Part shown: positions 1 to 8,161 of the stretch, piece by piece
Numbering within the stretch: the stretch's first letter is position 1
Layout: every line of letters begins with the position of its first letter
DNA from: Candidatus Tabaqchalia intestinavium
Lineage (GTDB): Bacteria > Bacillota > Clostridia > Oscillospirales > CAJFTT01
Assembly (NCBI GenBank): GCA_904420005.1
Contig: CAJFTT010000042.1
Span: 104,463 to 168,462 of the forward strand
Length of the DNA stretch: 64,000 nucleotides
Direction of reading: 5' to 3'
The notes under the pieces: generated by a model
What the model was told of the DNA's origin: nothing
Databases searched by the model: none
The model's input: the letters and a program-made list of their open reading frames with translations, nothing else
Program-made: the position numbers and the translations under genes

Positions 1-449
1 TCACTAGCATCACAAAGCAAGCCTTCCCGCTGCTGCGTTATCGTACGCGCGATATCTGCGTCCTCTCGCATGAAAAATGCTCCTGCGGCCGCACGCATGT
101 CAAAATGAGCAAACCAATGGGCCGCAGCGACGACATGCTTATTGTCAAAGGCGTCAACGTCTTCCCCTCGCAGATCGAGACCGTCCTGCTCAACAAAAAT
201 TATCCGGCCAATTATCAGATCATCGTCAGCCGTGAAAACAACAGCGACAAGCTGGAAGTTCAAGTGGAAATGACGCCGGAAATGTTCTCCGATGCCGTCA
301 GCGAAATTTCCAAACGGGAAAAAGAGCTCGTGGAAGCGCTCAAAGCCATGCTCGGTATTTATGCCGTCGTTCATCTCGTCGCGCCGAAAACCATCACCCG
401 CAGCGAAGGAAAAGCGGTACGCGTTATCGACAAACGGAATCTTTATTGA
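1..449 (+). CDS. paaK: phenylacetate-CoA ligase, C-terminal part (5' end outside window)
   Basis: Open frame from the window edge (codons in phase with base 3) to the TGA at 447-449, about 148 residues visible. The family makes aryl-CoA from phenylacetate-type acids, CoA and ATP through an acyl-adenylate. Visible features are the end of the adenylate-forming domain (LLRYRTRDI), a CSCGR motif, the hinge GRSDDMLIVKGVNVFPSQIE and the small C-terminal lid domain, which is the usual order at the end of PaaK. In Clostridia such ligases often sit beside indolepyruvate:ferredoxin oxidoreductase genes and act on arylacetates from aromatic amino acids. That role is inferred here because the upstream neighbours are not visible. 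An ACT-domain gene follows after about 60 bases. Confidence 0.9.
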   Translation, partial: TSITKQAFPLLRYRTRDICVLSHEKCSCGRTHVKMSKPMGRSDDMLIVKGVNVFPSQIETVLLNKNYPANYQIIVSRENNSDKLEVQVEMTPEMFSDAVSEISKREKELVEALKAMLGIYAVVHLVAPKTITRSEGKAVRVIDKRNLY

Positions 450-510
450 ACAAGGAAGCCACCCGTTTCCTATTAGGCCATTTTCAAAATCATGAAAGAG
501 GTGTGAGAAA

Positions 511-942
511 ATGATTGTCAAACAAATTTCCGTCTTTTTGGAGAACAAACCTGGCCGGCTTGCGGAGTTCACGCGTACCCTGCAGGAAAACAGCATCGAC
601 ATGCGTGCCATGTCCATTGCCGACGCGCCCGACTTCGGCATTGCCCGTGTGATCGTGGACGACGCTTACAAGACCGCCTGTGTGCTCAAAGACGCCGGTT
701 ATGTCTGTTCCATCACACCAGTGCTGGCTGTGGCGATTCCCGATACGCCCGGCAGCCTTGTCAAAATTCTTGACCTGTTGGGAGAGAACAACATCAATCT
801 GGAATATACGTATGCTTTTACCACCAGAAAAGTGGATACCGCGTATATGATATTCCGTGTGCATGACACCGAGAAGGCTGCGGAGCTTCTCTCCTCTCAT
901 GGGATCCAGTTGATCTGTCAGGATGCGCTCAACCAGATTTAA
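511..942 (+). CDS. ACT-domain protein (tandem ACT), paaK-linked
   Basis: 143 residues, start ATG with GAGGTG seven bases upstream. Two ACT-type modules (about 1-65 and 70-140) each begin with the pattern seen in ISVFLENKPGRLAEFTRTL and AVAIPDTPGSLVKILDLL, the amino-acid-binding fold. There is no catalytic domain, so it is probably a free-standing sensor or allosteric partner. Proteins of this size are a common companion of phenylacetate-CoA ligase in Clostridia, and the gene lies 61 bases behind paaK on the same strand, so co-transcription is likely. The ligand is unknown; an aromatic amino acid would fit the context. The frame after its TAA stays open into a gene remnant. Confidence 0.88.
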   Translation: MIVKQISVFLENKPGRLAEFTRTLQENSIDMRAMSIADAPDFGIARVIVDDAYKTACVLKDAGYVCSITPVLAVAIPDTPGSLVKILDLLGENNINLEYTYAFTTRKVDTAYMIFRVHDTEKAAELLSSHGIQLICQDALNQI

Positions 943-1134
943 ACAGTCAGGCAGCATGGCGTGCGTGAGAAATATCCTTCCCTGATCAAAGACCTGACAT
1001 CTGGGGAAGCGTCAGCGGGCTATCTCGTCTTCACGCTGCCGGCGGGATGTGAGGAATTCACGGTTGAGTTTCGCATGGATGTCTTTGCCACCAATACCCC
1101 AATCACATTCGAGATTCTGCCCGCCGCAGAATAA
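943..1134 (+). pseudogene. remnant of a DUF4352-like extracellular domain (C-terminal end only)
   Basis: Directly after the TAA of the ACT gene, in the same reading frame, there are 63 sense codons ending in TAA at 1132-1134. From about base 961 the translation contains LTSGEASAGYLVFTLPAG and then EEFTVEFRMDVF and NTPITFEI. This spacing of a Gly-Tyr-hydrophobic-Phe strand, a Pro turn and a terminal Phe strand is what the last third of DUF4352-type immunoglobulin-like lipoprotein domains looks like. There is no signal peptide, convincing ribosome site or N-terminal half, so I read it as the 3' stump of a deleted gene. Recognition is by eye only. Confidence 0.5.
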
Positions 1135-1183
1135 GCTCCAGCTCCGAGTTTTCTAAGTTATCGATTAAATCCACACAAATCAC

Positions 1184-1228
1184 AACCCCGCCTCTGTTGC
1201 ACCAAAGCGCTGCAACAGAGGCGGGGTT
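1184..1228. terminator. bidirectional terminator between the ACT/remnant region and pyk
   Basis: Perfect 18-bp inverted repeat, AACCCCGCCTCTGTTGCA at 1184-1201 and its complement at 1211-1228, with a 9-base loop. It lies between convergent units. The flanking T-runs are short on both sides, so the efficiency is uncertain, but stem strength and position fit a shared terminator. Confidence 0.75.
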
Positions 1229-1289
1229 CATTTGTTACTATTCCGAAAAATGTTTACCAGCAAAGAATCTTCTGAGGCCTTAAAACACA

Positions 1290-2702
1290 TTAAAGACGAT
1301 GAACCTGGATCAGATCTGTCTGGTTGGTCCCGATCACCGAGCCGCTGACGATGACGATCAGATCCCCTTTCTTGACAAGTCCTGTTTCCAGCGCTTTCTC
1401 CATCGCGTGCTGCAACAAGTGGTCGGTAGTGAACTGCTCCTCCGCCGCAATAGGATATACGCCATAAACTAAATTCAGCTGCCGGCATGCGGTTTCGTTG
1501 ACAGTGGCTGCGATGATGGGACATTGCGGGCGGTGCGCAGCGATCAACTGCGCGGATTTGCCGGATTTGCTCATGACGACAAGCGCCTTGGCATTGAGAT
1601 CAAAGGCCGCACTGCAGCTCGCGTTTGCGACAGCATTGCAAACATCTGTACCGATTTTGAGATCATTCTGGTGATACAGTTTCTCATAATTGATCCCCGA
1701 CTCTGCCGCTTCCGCGATCAACGCCATTGTATGCACACATTCCACGGGATAATCCCCCGCTGCCGATTCTCCCGACAGCATGATCGCCGTTGTCCCGTCG
1801 TAAACCGCATTGGCGACATCCGTCACTTCTGCGCGGGTCGGCCGAGGGCTATAGGTCATGGATTCCAGCATCTGCGTCGCTGTGACGACGATCTTTCCAG
1901 CCAAATAGCATTTATGAATCATTTCCTTCTGGATCGCCGGCAGACGCTGGAATTCCACCTCCACGCCCATATCTCCCCGCGCGACCATGATTCCGTCGCT
2001 CACGCTGATGATCTCATCCAGATGCAGCAATCCCTGCGTGTTCTCAATCTTGGAAATGATCTTGATGTCGTGCCCGCCATTTCCCAGCAGGAAACCGCGC
2101 AGCTCACGGATATCATCCGCGGTGCGCACGAACGAGGCAGCAACATAATCCACCTTCTGCGCGATGCCAAAGAGTAAATCTTGACGATCCGCCTCGCTCA
2201 TATAAGGCATATCAACAGGAATATTGGGAATGTTGATGCTTTTGTGGTTGCTCATACGGCCGTTATTGCGGATTTCACACACGATGTCACAGCCGTCAAT
2301 CCGCACAACTTCCATCGCGACCTTACCGTCGTCCACCAGAATCGTCGCTCCCACCGGCACGCTCTGCGCAAGATTGGGATAGGTCAGATACGCATAAGAC
2401 TGCGTGCCCAGTCCTTCCCCAGCCTTGAGTGTGAAGGTTTGCCCCTTTTCAACCTCGATTGATCCATTTTCAAAGTCGCGAAGCCGAATTTCCGGTCCCT
2501 TTGTGTCCAGAAGAATCGCGATCGGTCTGCCGAGCTCCTCACGGATTTTCCGCACCTTTTCCATGCGTTCCAGATGATCTTCATGCTTTCCGTGCGAGAA
2601 ATTGAACCGTGCGCAATCCATGCCGTTTTCCACCAGCGCTTTGAGCGTTTCATATTCGTCAACCGCCGGTCCCAGCGTACAGATAATTTTCGTCTTTCTC
2701 AT
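1290..2702 (-). CDS. pyk: pyruvate kinase
   Basis: Converts phosphoenolpyruvate and ADP to pyruvate and ATP, the last step of glycolysis. 470 residues from ATG at 2702, which begins MRKTKIICTLGPA, the family N-terminus; GGAGTG lies just upstream, so a longer in-frame start at 2738 is not used. Visible are the substrate motif NFSHG, the catalytic KIENTQG and MVARGDMGVE regions of the TIM barrel, TATQMLESM, and the C-terminal allosteric domain ending in the VSGSVIGTNQTD effector-loop region. There is no extra C-terminal PEP-utilising domain, unlike Bacillus enzymes. The gene lies 102 bases downstream of nfnB and may share its transcript. Confidence 0.96.
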   Translation of the reverse strand: MRKTKIICTLGPAVDEYETLKALVENGMDCARFNFSHGKHEDHLERMEKVRKIREELGRPIAILLDTKGPEIRLRDFENGSIEVEKGQTFTLKAGEGLGTQSYAYLTYPNLAQSVPVGATILVDDGKVAMEVVRIDGCDIVCEIRNNGRMSNHKSINIPNIPVDMPYMSEADRQDLLFGIAQKVDYVAASFVRTADDIRELRGFLLGNGGHDIKIISKIENTQGLLHLDEIISVSDGIMVARGDMGVEVEFQRLPAIQKEMIHKCYLAGKIVVTATQMLESMTYSPRPTRAEVTDVANAVYDGTTAIMLSGESAAGDYPVECVHTMALIAEAAESGINYEKLYHQNDLKIGTDVCNAVANASCSAAFDLNAKALVVMSKSGKSAQLIAAHRPQCPIIAATVNETACRQLNLVYGVYPIAAEEQFTTDHLLQHAMEKALETGLVKKGDLIVIVSGSVIGTNQTDLIQVHRL

Positions 2703-2804
2703 ACATTCACTCCATTCCATATTCCTCAAAAGCCACATCTTTCATTAACGCCAGTATGGAAAACCGCATAGCATCCACACGAAAAGCTATTTTCCTTTAC
2801 ATAT

Positions 2805-4205
2805 TCATTTGTCGTTTGCTTTCTTTTGCAAATACGCGTCGATTTCCTCCGCCGCCTTTTTTCCGGCCCCCATTGCAAGAATCACCGTCGCCGCGCCAGT
2901 CACAGCGTCGCCGCCGGCAAACACGCCTTCCCTAGTCGTCTGCGTGCTGTCCTCTTGCACGACCAAGCAGCCTCTCCGGTTGGCTTCCAACCCCTTGGTT
3001 GTATTGCGCAGGAGCGGATTGGGCGTGGTACCGATAGCGATGATCACCGCGTCGACATCCAGGACGAAATTGGAGCCCTCGATCTCTTGAGGACGGCGGC
3101 GTCCACTTTCATCCGGATCTCCCAGTTCCATGCGCACGCATTCCATCCCTTTGACTTTGCCCTCTTCGTCCCCCAAAATCTGCACAGGATTGGTCAACAG
3201 CTGAAAATCAATGCCTTCTTCTTTGGCATGATGGATTTCCTCTGCGCGGGCCGGCATTTCTTCTTCCGACCGGCGATAAACAATGTAGACTTTATCCGCG
3301 CCCAACCGCATCGCGCAGCGCGCAGCGTCCATCGCGACGTTGCCGCCGCCGACCACCGCCACCTTTTGGCTGCGGATAATGGGCGTATCATAATCGTCAC
3401 GATACGCCTTCATCAAATTGATTCGGGTCAAATATTCATTGGCCGAATATACATTGATCAGGTTTTCACCGGGAATCTTCATGAAAGAAGGCAAGCCTGC
3501 GCCGGAGCCGATGAAAATCGCTTCGTAGCCGTCGGCAAACAGATCGCCAATAGAAATACTGCGGCCGACCACCGTATTGGTGTCAATTTCCACACCGGCT
3601 TTGCGAAGCGTATCCACCTCTTCTTTCACGATCGCTTTCGGCAGGCGAAACTCAGGAATGCCATAAATCAGCACGCCGCCCGCTTCGTGGATCGCCTCAA
3701 AAACCGATACTTCATAGCCTTTCTTGCGCAGATCTCCCGCACAGGTGAGACCCGCAGGTCCGGCGCCGATCACAGCCACTTTGTGCCCGTTCGACGCGGG
3801 TTTCTCCACCTCAGACGAACCATGCGCACGGTACCAGTCCGCGACGAAACGCTCCAGCCGCCCGATACCGACCGGCTCCCCCTTGATCCCGCGCACACAT
3901 TTGCTTTCGCATTGCGACTCCTGCGGACATACACGGCCGCAAACCGCAGGAAGGGAATTGGTTTCCTTGATCTTGTGATATGCGCCGGCAAAGTCCCCGG
4001 CCGCGACAAGCGCGATGAATTCCGGAATTTGCACATTGACGGGACATCCCGCCACGCACGGACGATGCTTACAGTGCAGGCAGCGCGCCGCTTCCTCCAG
4101 CGCCATCTCTTCTGTGTAACCTTTGGCCACTTCTTCAAAATTCCGATTGCGCACGCAGGGATCCTGCACCGGCATCGGCGTTTTTTTCGGCGTCATGTTA
4201 GGCAT
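2805..4205 (-). CDS. nfnB: NADPH-binding subunit of an NfnAB-type transhydrogenase (glutamate synthase small-subunit family)
   Basis: 466 residues. The N-terminal part has two ferredoxin-like cysteine sets (CLHCKHRPCVAGCP, then CGRVCPQESQCESKC) for two [4Fe-4S] clusters. Two Rossmann units follow: GAGPAGLTCAGDL for FAD and VVGGGNVAMDAAR for NAD(P). The fold is shared with the glutamate synthase small subunit, but no large GltB-like subunit is near. The partner is a DHOD-like FAD/NAD(P) protein overlapping by 8 bases, the layout of NADH-dependent reduced ferredoxin:NADP oxidoreductase (Nfn). That cytosolic enzyme couples ferredoxin and NADH oxidation to NADPH formation by flavin-based bifurcation. 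Start ATG at 4205 with GGAGGG upstream. Older annotation would say gltA or sudA. Confidence 0.9.
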   Translation of the reverse strand: MPNMTPKKTPMPVQDPCVRNRNFEEVAKGYTEEMALEEAARCLHCKHRPCVAGCPVNVQIPEFIALVAAGDFAGAYHKIKETNSLPAVCGRVCPQESQCESKCVRGIKGEPVGIGRLERFVADWYRAHGSSEVEKPASNGHKVAVIGAGPAGLTCAGDLRKKGYEVSVFEAIHEAGGVLIYGIPEFRLPKAIVKEEVDTLRKAGVEIDTNTVVGRSISIGDLFADGYEAIFIGSGAGLPSFMKIPGENLINVYSANEYLTRINLMKAYRDDYDTPIIRSQKVAVVGGGNVAMDAARCAMRLGADKVYIVYRRSEEEMPARAEEIHHAKEEGIDFQLLTNPVQILGDEEGKVKGMECVRMELGDPDESGRRRPQEIEGSNFVLDVDAVIIAIGTTPNPLLRNTTKGLEANRRGCLVVQEDSTQTTREGVFAGGDAVTGAATVILAMGAGKKAAEEIDAYLQKKANDK

Positions 4206-5043
4206 TGCGCATTCCCTCCATCCTGCACTGGTGTTTTTTGACCGCTTCAGCTTCCTGCGCCTTATACATCCCCAGCCGATGGATCGCTTCGTCAAAATCC
4301 ACGAGATGTCCATCAAAATCCGGACCGTCCACACAGGCAAATTTGGTCTCGCCGCCCACAGTCAACCGGCATCCGCCGCACATGCCCGTGCCGTCGATCA
4401 TGATCGGGTTCATGCTAACTATCGTCTTGATACCGTATTTTTTGGTCAGAAGCGAAACGAATTTCATCATCGGCAACGGCCCGATAGCGATGACCACATC
4501 AAACTGCTTGCCGGCAAGGATAAGCGATTCCAGCACGTTTGTCACGAAGCCTTTTTCTCCATAGCTGCCGTCGTCTGTACATAGATGCAACGTTGTGGAA
4601 GCAGCGCGCATCTCATCCTCCAGAATGATCAAGTCTTTCGTGCGGAACCCCGCGATCAGATCAACCTGCGCGCCAAGCGCATGCAGTTTCTTGGCCTGTG
4701 GATAGGCAATCGCGCAACCAAGGCCGCCGCCGATCACCGCCGCACGCTGGATCCCTTCTAACTCGGAAGCCTTCCCCAAAGGACCGACCACATCCAGGAT
4801 GCTTTCCCCCTCTTCCAGCTCGCCCAAGCGCATGGTTGTCGCGCCGACTTCCTGGAAAATGATCGTAATGGTTCCCTTGGCACGATCGTAATCCGCCAGC
4901 GTCAGCGGGATCCGCTCTCCTCTCTCGTCGATCCGCAAAATTACAAACTGCCCGGGTTCCGCTTTCGCGGCAATCATCGGCGCCACAATTTCCATCAGCT
5001 TGACCTGCGGATTGAGCACACGTTTTTTCACGATCTTGTACAT
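4198..5043 (-). CDS. nfnA: FAD/[2Fe-2S] subunit of NfnAB-type transhydrogenase
   Basis: 281 residues. N-terminal ferredoxin-reductase beta barrel (PGQFVILRIDERGERIPLTL is the FAD-binding region), a central NAD-binding fold (VIGGGLGCAIAYP) and a C-terminal cysteine set, CGGCRLTVGG followed by a later FACVDGPDFDGH, which carries the [2Fe-2S] cluster in NfnA and dihydroorotate dehydrogenase B electron-transfer subunits. No pyrD is adjacent and nfnB overlaps its stop by 8 bases, so I prefer NfnA to PyrK. The ATG at 5043 is preceded by a GGAG; further upstream in-frame codons lack a ribosome site. A sigma-A promoter lies about 140 bases upstream. Confidence 0.9.
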   Translation of the reverse strand: MYKIVKKRVLNPQVKLMEIVAPMIAAKAEPGQFVILRIDERGERIPLTLADYDRAKGTITIIFQEVGATTMRLGELEEGESILDVVGPLGKASELEGIQRAAVIGGGLGCAIAYPQAKKLHALGAQVDLIAGFRTKDLIILEDEMRAASTTLHLCTDDGSYGEKGFVTNVLESLILAGKQFDVVIAIGPLPMMKFVSLLTKKYGIKTIVSMNPIMIDGTGMCGGCRLTVGGETKFACVDGPDFDGHLVDFDEAIHRLGMYKAQEAEAVKKHQCRMEGMRNA

Positions 5044-5183
5044 TGAAACCAACTCCAGTTTTGCATTCCACGACGGTCTTTCAACCTGACAAAGAAGGGA
5101 CCGTCGCAGCGATATCGCATAGATTTTCAAGGGGTTTCCCCCATAGCCAAAAATACGGGCATTGTAACAGTGAAATCGTTTTT

Positions 5184-5211
5184 ATTATATACGATTTAGG
5201 GGTAAAGTCAA
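5184..5211 (-). promoter_or_regulatory. sigma-A promoter of nfnAB
   Basis: On the minus strand TTGACT (5206-5211) and TATAAT (5184-5189) are separated by 16 bases. The first gene downstream is nfnA. I looked for a Rex-type redox operator around it and saw no convincing palindrome. Confidence 0.75.
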
Positions 5212-5351
5212 TGGACTGCAAATGAAAATTCCGCGATTGACCGCCAAACTTTTGCCGGCAAGGCTCGGATTTTTTCGTGAGAAATCACGGGGCTTATTTC
5301 CGGAAAACAGCTTCCTGCACATTGCCAGAGAAGCAAGCCGGTGTACCCTTT

Positions 5352-6890
5352 TTAAGCCGGCGTCCGCAAGGTCAACCCATCTTCGGAAAGGCAATATTCT
5401 TTTTCACAAACCTCCTGCACAAATTTACGGTCATGGGACACGCTGATGATCGCACCGTTAAATGCATGCAGAATGGCGCGGATCATCGGATTGGACAATG
5501 GAGAAAAGTTCCGCGTCGGCTCGTCAAGTACCAGCACATTACAGCCGGACAAAACCATCTGGACAAACAGCAGCTTCGCCTTTTGGCCACCGGACAATTC
5601 CGCTGTCGGCCGCTCCATCTCCTCCGGCGTATACTTGACACTGCCCAAAATCGTGCGAACGCGCGTCACCTCCTCCGCGCGCCCCGACGGCGCCAAAAAT
5701 TCCACCGGCGTTTTGGCAAGGCATAATTGCTCCTCGTAATCCTGCGGCATATAGGCCGTTTTCAAATCGGAACGCTGTTGCAGCTGCTGCGCAATCTGAC
5801 GCAGTAATGTTGTTTTCCCCACACCATTTTTTCCGGTGATGCAGATTTTTTCCGGACCGATGACTTCCAGCCGTACCGGACCGCAAAGCCGCCGGCCGTA
5901 TGCTTCCAAGCCATCCAGCGCTAAGGATAGCACCCGCTTGCCCGGCGGGAGGGGCGGCGTCTCTCCAAATTGCAGAAACATTGCCTCCTCGATATCCGGA
6001 AGCTGTACTTGCCGTTCCTGCTCCCGTTCGAACCGTCGCCCGAGCGCCTGAATGGATTTCATTTTCTTTTTGAGCAGCCGGCCTCCGCCGGGGTCCGCGC
6101 GACTGATCACATTCTGTTCATGCTCGACGCGCTGATAAATCTGACGATAACGCTCCATGCGGCTCTCCTGCTCCGCCTGTTGCTTGCGCGCGAGCTGTGT
6201 CTGCCGCGCAAGTCCTGCTTCCCGCTGCCGGATATATTCCGCATAGGGCAGTCGCGCTACTGTGCAGCGCGACTGCGTTTTCCGGCGCACACGCTCGAGG
6301 TGCAGGACGACGTTGGCCGTCCTCTCCAGCAGCGTCTCATCGTGGGAAATATACAGCACCGGTATCGTGCAGGCACACAAAAACGTTTCCAGCCAAGTCA
6401 GGGTCGCCCGATCGAGGTCGTTGCTCGGCTCGTCCAGCAGCAATATGGTGGGTTTGCCCATAAGCAGCCGCGCCAGCTGGATTTTTACCTTTTCGCCGCC
6501 GGAGAGCGTACCCATAGCCTGATCGGAGTAAAATAATGCTGTATCCACGCCGACCTGTCGTGCAATCTCGGCCAACTCCCGCTGAGACAGCGCCAGAAAT
6601 TCTTCTTCCATACAGCAATATGCATAAACAGACAATTGCTTTTCCGCCTCTTCCATTTCCTGCGGGAGATAGCCGAATTTCTCCGCATCGCGCTGGACTT
6701 CGCCTTCGATAAGTGCGTATTCCTCCACCAGCGCCGGCGACGCGACCAGCTTGAGCAGCGTGGACTTCCCGTTGCCTTCTTCCCCGATGATCGCCGCGCG
6801 GTCACCCGGCTGCAAGGAAAATGTCACGTCCTCCAGCAGTACGCGTAAATCCTTTTTATGTGTTACTGTCAAATGCCGTATTTGCAGCAT
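5352..6890 (-). CDS. ABC-F family ATPase (probable ribosome-protection or antibiotic-resistance type)
   Basis: 512 residues with two ABC ATPase domains and no membrane segment. Domain 1 has GEEGNGKST, LSGGEKVKIQLARL and LLLDEPSNDLD. A long charged linker (about 190-280) resembles the coiled antibiotic-resistance linker. Domain 2 has GKNGVGKTT, LSGGQKAKLL, LVLDEPTRNFSPLS and SVSHDRKF. ABC-F proteins act on the ribosomal E site; one subgroup displaces macrolide, lincosamide or pleuromutilin drugs. The leader carries an intrinsic terminator and antiterminator just ahead of the ATG, the control typical of drug-induced members such as vmlR, so a resistance or stress role is favoured. Ribosome site GAGAGG precedes the start. 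The exact subfamily was not determined. Confidence 0.88.
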   Translation of the reverse strand: MLQIRHLTVTHKKDLRVLLEDVTFSLQPGDRAAIIGEEGNGKSTLLKLVASPALVEEYALIEGEVQRDAEKFGYLPQEMEEAEKQLSVYAYCCMEEEFLALSQRELAEIARQVGVDTALFYSDQAMGTLSGGEKVKIQLARLLMGKPTILLLDEPSNDLDRATLTWLETFLCACTIPVLYISHDETLLERTANVVLHLERVRRKTQSRCTVARLPYAEYIRQREAGLARQTQLARKQQAEQESRMERYRQIYQRVEHEQNVISRADPGGGRLLKKKMKSIQALGRRFEREQERQVQLPDIEEAMFLQFGETPPLPPGKRVLSLALDGLEAYGRRLCGPVRLEVIGPEKICITGKNGVGKTTLLRQIAQQLQQRSDLKTAYMPQDYEEQLCLAKTPVEFLAPSGRAEEVTRVRTILGSVKYTPEEMERPTAELSGGQKAKLLFVQMVLSGCNVLVLDEPTRNFSPLSNPMIRAILHAFNGAIISVSHDRKFVQEVCEKEYCLSEDGLTLRTPA

Positions 6891-6905
6891 AGGGCCTCTC
6901 TCCTC

Positions 6906-7004
6906 TCAAATAAAAATCAGCATCCGGCAGCCGAATGCTGATTTGCGCGCTAGAGCGCCCATATACAAAAACAAACGGGCGAAACGCAGCGCAATCCTCA
7001 TCAT
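6906..7004 (-). CDS. candidate leader ORF spanning the ABC-F attenuator
   Basis: 32 codons with two adjacent ATGs (7004 and 7001), beginning MMRIALRFARLFLYMGALAR and ending in TGA at 6906-6908 inside the T-tract, just before the ABC-F ribosome site. It is basic and hydrophobic, like known regulatory leader peptides. The possible ribosome site GAGG is 10 bases upstream. Translation through it would cover the terminator stem. Its start codons lie inside the proposed antiterminator arm. It may be a coincidental frame. Confidence 0.4.
   Translation of the reverse strand: MMRIALRFARLFLYMGALARKSAFGCRMLIFI
6912..6944 (-). terminator. attenuator terminator in the ABC-F leader
   Basis: Minus strand: a 14-bp stem (AAATCAGCATTCGG with CCGGATGCTGATTT, one G-U pair) with a 3-base CTG loop, then TTTTTATTT ending at 6908, only 18 bases before the ABC-F ATG. 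A terminator between a strong promoter and its own gene must be bypassed for expression. Its 5' arm (6930-6940) can pair instead with an upstream copy of GCCGGATGATG at 6999-7009 (10 of 11 pairs), which would form an antiterminator. Confidence 0.85.
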
Positions 7005-7050
7005 CCGGCTGAGGCCTCGCCCGCCTTGTTTCCAAGACGTGCAGATCCGT

Positions 7051-7086
7051 TCAGTCGAAATGAGAATTATTTGCGCATGCTTTCAC
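7051..7086 (-). CDS. candidate upstream leader peptide of the ABC-F unit
   Basis: About 20 bases into the predicted transcript, AAGGA is followed by two overlapping mini-ORFs. One starts at GTG 7086 and encodes 11 residues (MKACANNSHFD). The other starts at ATG 7078 and reads only MRK then TAA (7067-7069). Very short Arg/Lys peptides are used as ribosome-stalling sensors ahead of resistance genes. Neither start has ideal spacing. Confidence 0.35.
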   Translation of the reverse strand: MKACANNSHFD

Positions 7087-7111
7087 CCGTTCCTTCTTTA
7101 TTGTTTTTGCT

Positions 7112-7140
7112 ATAGTAGCATACCATTTCGGCTTTGTCAA
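7112..7140 (-). promoter_or_regulatory. sigma-A promoter of the ABC-F unit
   Basis: Consensus TTGACA (7135-7140) and TACTAT (7112-7117), spacing 17, on the minus strand. The -35 overlaps the stop codon of the fabT-like gene. The transcript would have a leader of about 215 bases before the ABC-F start, long enough to hold the regulatory structures described. Confidence 0.85.
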
Positions 7141-7634
7141 GACCTCTGTCCTGCTTTGTCCTCTTCGGGCGCTACCTGCTGCGATGAATGGCGACGAATT
7201 CGCGGCATTTCCGGCATCAATTCGTCTGACACAATCCGCAGCATGGATTCCAGCTGCAGGATTTCTTCTTTTGTAAACCGTTTCTCCACCCGCTGCGTCA
7301 CAATATGCAGATATTTCTGGCTGATGTTGTAATAATCATAATATTTCTGCGTGACCTGTAAATGATATTCCCGTTTATCCGTCTCCGACTGGATCTTACG
7401 AATATATCCTTTGCGGATCAAATTATTGACTTTATACGCCGCGTTGGGCGCAGAAATATTGGTGAAAGAAGCAAATTCATTGATCGTGGGCGTTCCCAGC
7501 GCGTCGATGATCTCAACACAAAAGGTCTCGACCGTCGTCAAGCTGGCTTCCCGTTCCTGAAAACGCCGGAATATGCTTTGATTAAACTGAAGCCGAAATT
7601 TTGTATATACCTCGGAAATCACTTGATCCAGCAT
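7137..7634 (-). CDS. fabT: MarR-family regulator, FabT-like, last gene of the fatty-acid cluster
   Basis: 165 residues; start ATG at 7634 with GGGAGG. A winged-helix core is visible (FASFTNISAPNAAYKVNNLI as the recognition-helix region, then the wing KIQSETDKREYHLQVT), with helical dimer ends. FabT proteins are MarR repressors of fab genes that use acyl-ACP as co-repressor. The assignment rests on its place behind fabZ, 89 bases away, and on an AT-rich palindrome just downstream of the acpP -10 box. A 7-bp hairpin (7668-7674 with 7684-7690) lies between fabZ and this gene. It could instead be another MarR regulator of the same operon. Confidence 0.75.
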   Translation of the reverse strand: MLDQVISEVYTKFRLQFNQSIFRRFQEREASLTTVETFCVEIIDALGTPTINEFASFTNISAPNAAYKVNNLIRKGYIRKIQSETDKREYHLQVTQKYYDYYNISQKYLHIVTQRVEKRFTKEEILQLESMLRIVSDELMPEMPRIRRHSSQQVAPEEDKAGQRS

Positions 7635-7723
7635 GTCGGCCTCCCTGCGCGTTTTTATGCCTTCGTGGCACGGCATGAGCGTCGCCGTGCTTTTTCTCGC
7701 TGTCGAGCTTCAGCAGGGTATCC

Positions 7724-8158
7724 TTACTCCCGGTCAGTCAGCACGAAGGTCAGCTCCGCAACCGCCGCGATTTTGCCGTCCACGCGGGCCACCGCCTTGC
7801 CGAACCCGACCGGGCCGCGCTGCTGCGTCATTTCGCATTCGAGCTCCAGCGTGTCGCCGGGCGTCACCGGATGCTTAAAACGCGCGTTGCGAATGCCGCC
7901 GAATACCGCAAGTTTACCTTTATTCTCCTCCACCGTCAGAGCGGCTACCGCGCCGACCTGCGCCAGCGCTTCGATGATAAGCACGCCGGGCATCAGATGC
8001 TGGCCGGGAAAATGCCCGCAAAAATGCATTTCATTGGCAGAGACACATTTGATCCCTTTGGCACGTTTCCCCGGTTCGCATTCCGTGATCCGGTCCACCA
8101 GCAAAAACGGATACCGATGCGGAAGGATCTGCTCGATCTCGTTGGAATTGAGTTGCAT
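7724..8158 (-). CDS. fabZ: 3-hydroxyacyl-ACP dehydratase
   Basis: 144 residues, full length for FabZ. Removes water from 3-hydroxyacyl-ACP to give trans-2-enoyl-ACP in each elongation round. The hot-dog fold active site is seen as [20 protein letters not shown], with the catalytic His and Glu, preceded by [13 protein letters not shown]. It starts 3 bases after the fabF stop, so the two are probably translationally coupled. No fabA or fabM isomerase gene is in the cluster, so the branch to unsaturated acids must be made elsewhere or by FabZ/FabF variants. Confidence 0.97.
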   Translation of the reverse strand: MQLNSNEIEQILPHRYPFLLVDRITECEPGKRAKGIKCVSANEMHFCGHFPGQHLMPGVLIIEALAQVGAVAALTVEENKGKLAVFGGIRNARFKHPVTPGDTLELECEMTQQRGPVGFGKAVARVDGKIAAVAELTFVLTDRE

Positions 8159-8161
8159 ACT

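Noticed and set aside
5160..5215. Possible Rex (NADH-responsive) operator at the nfnAB promoter
   Set aside because: TTGTAACAG lacks the matching inverted half; not a palindrome of the Rex type.
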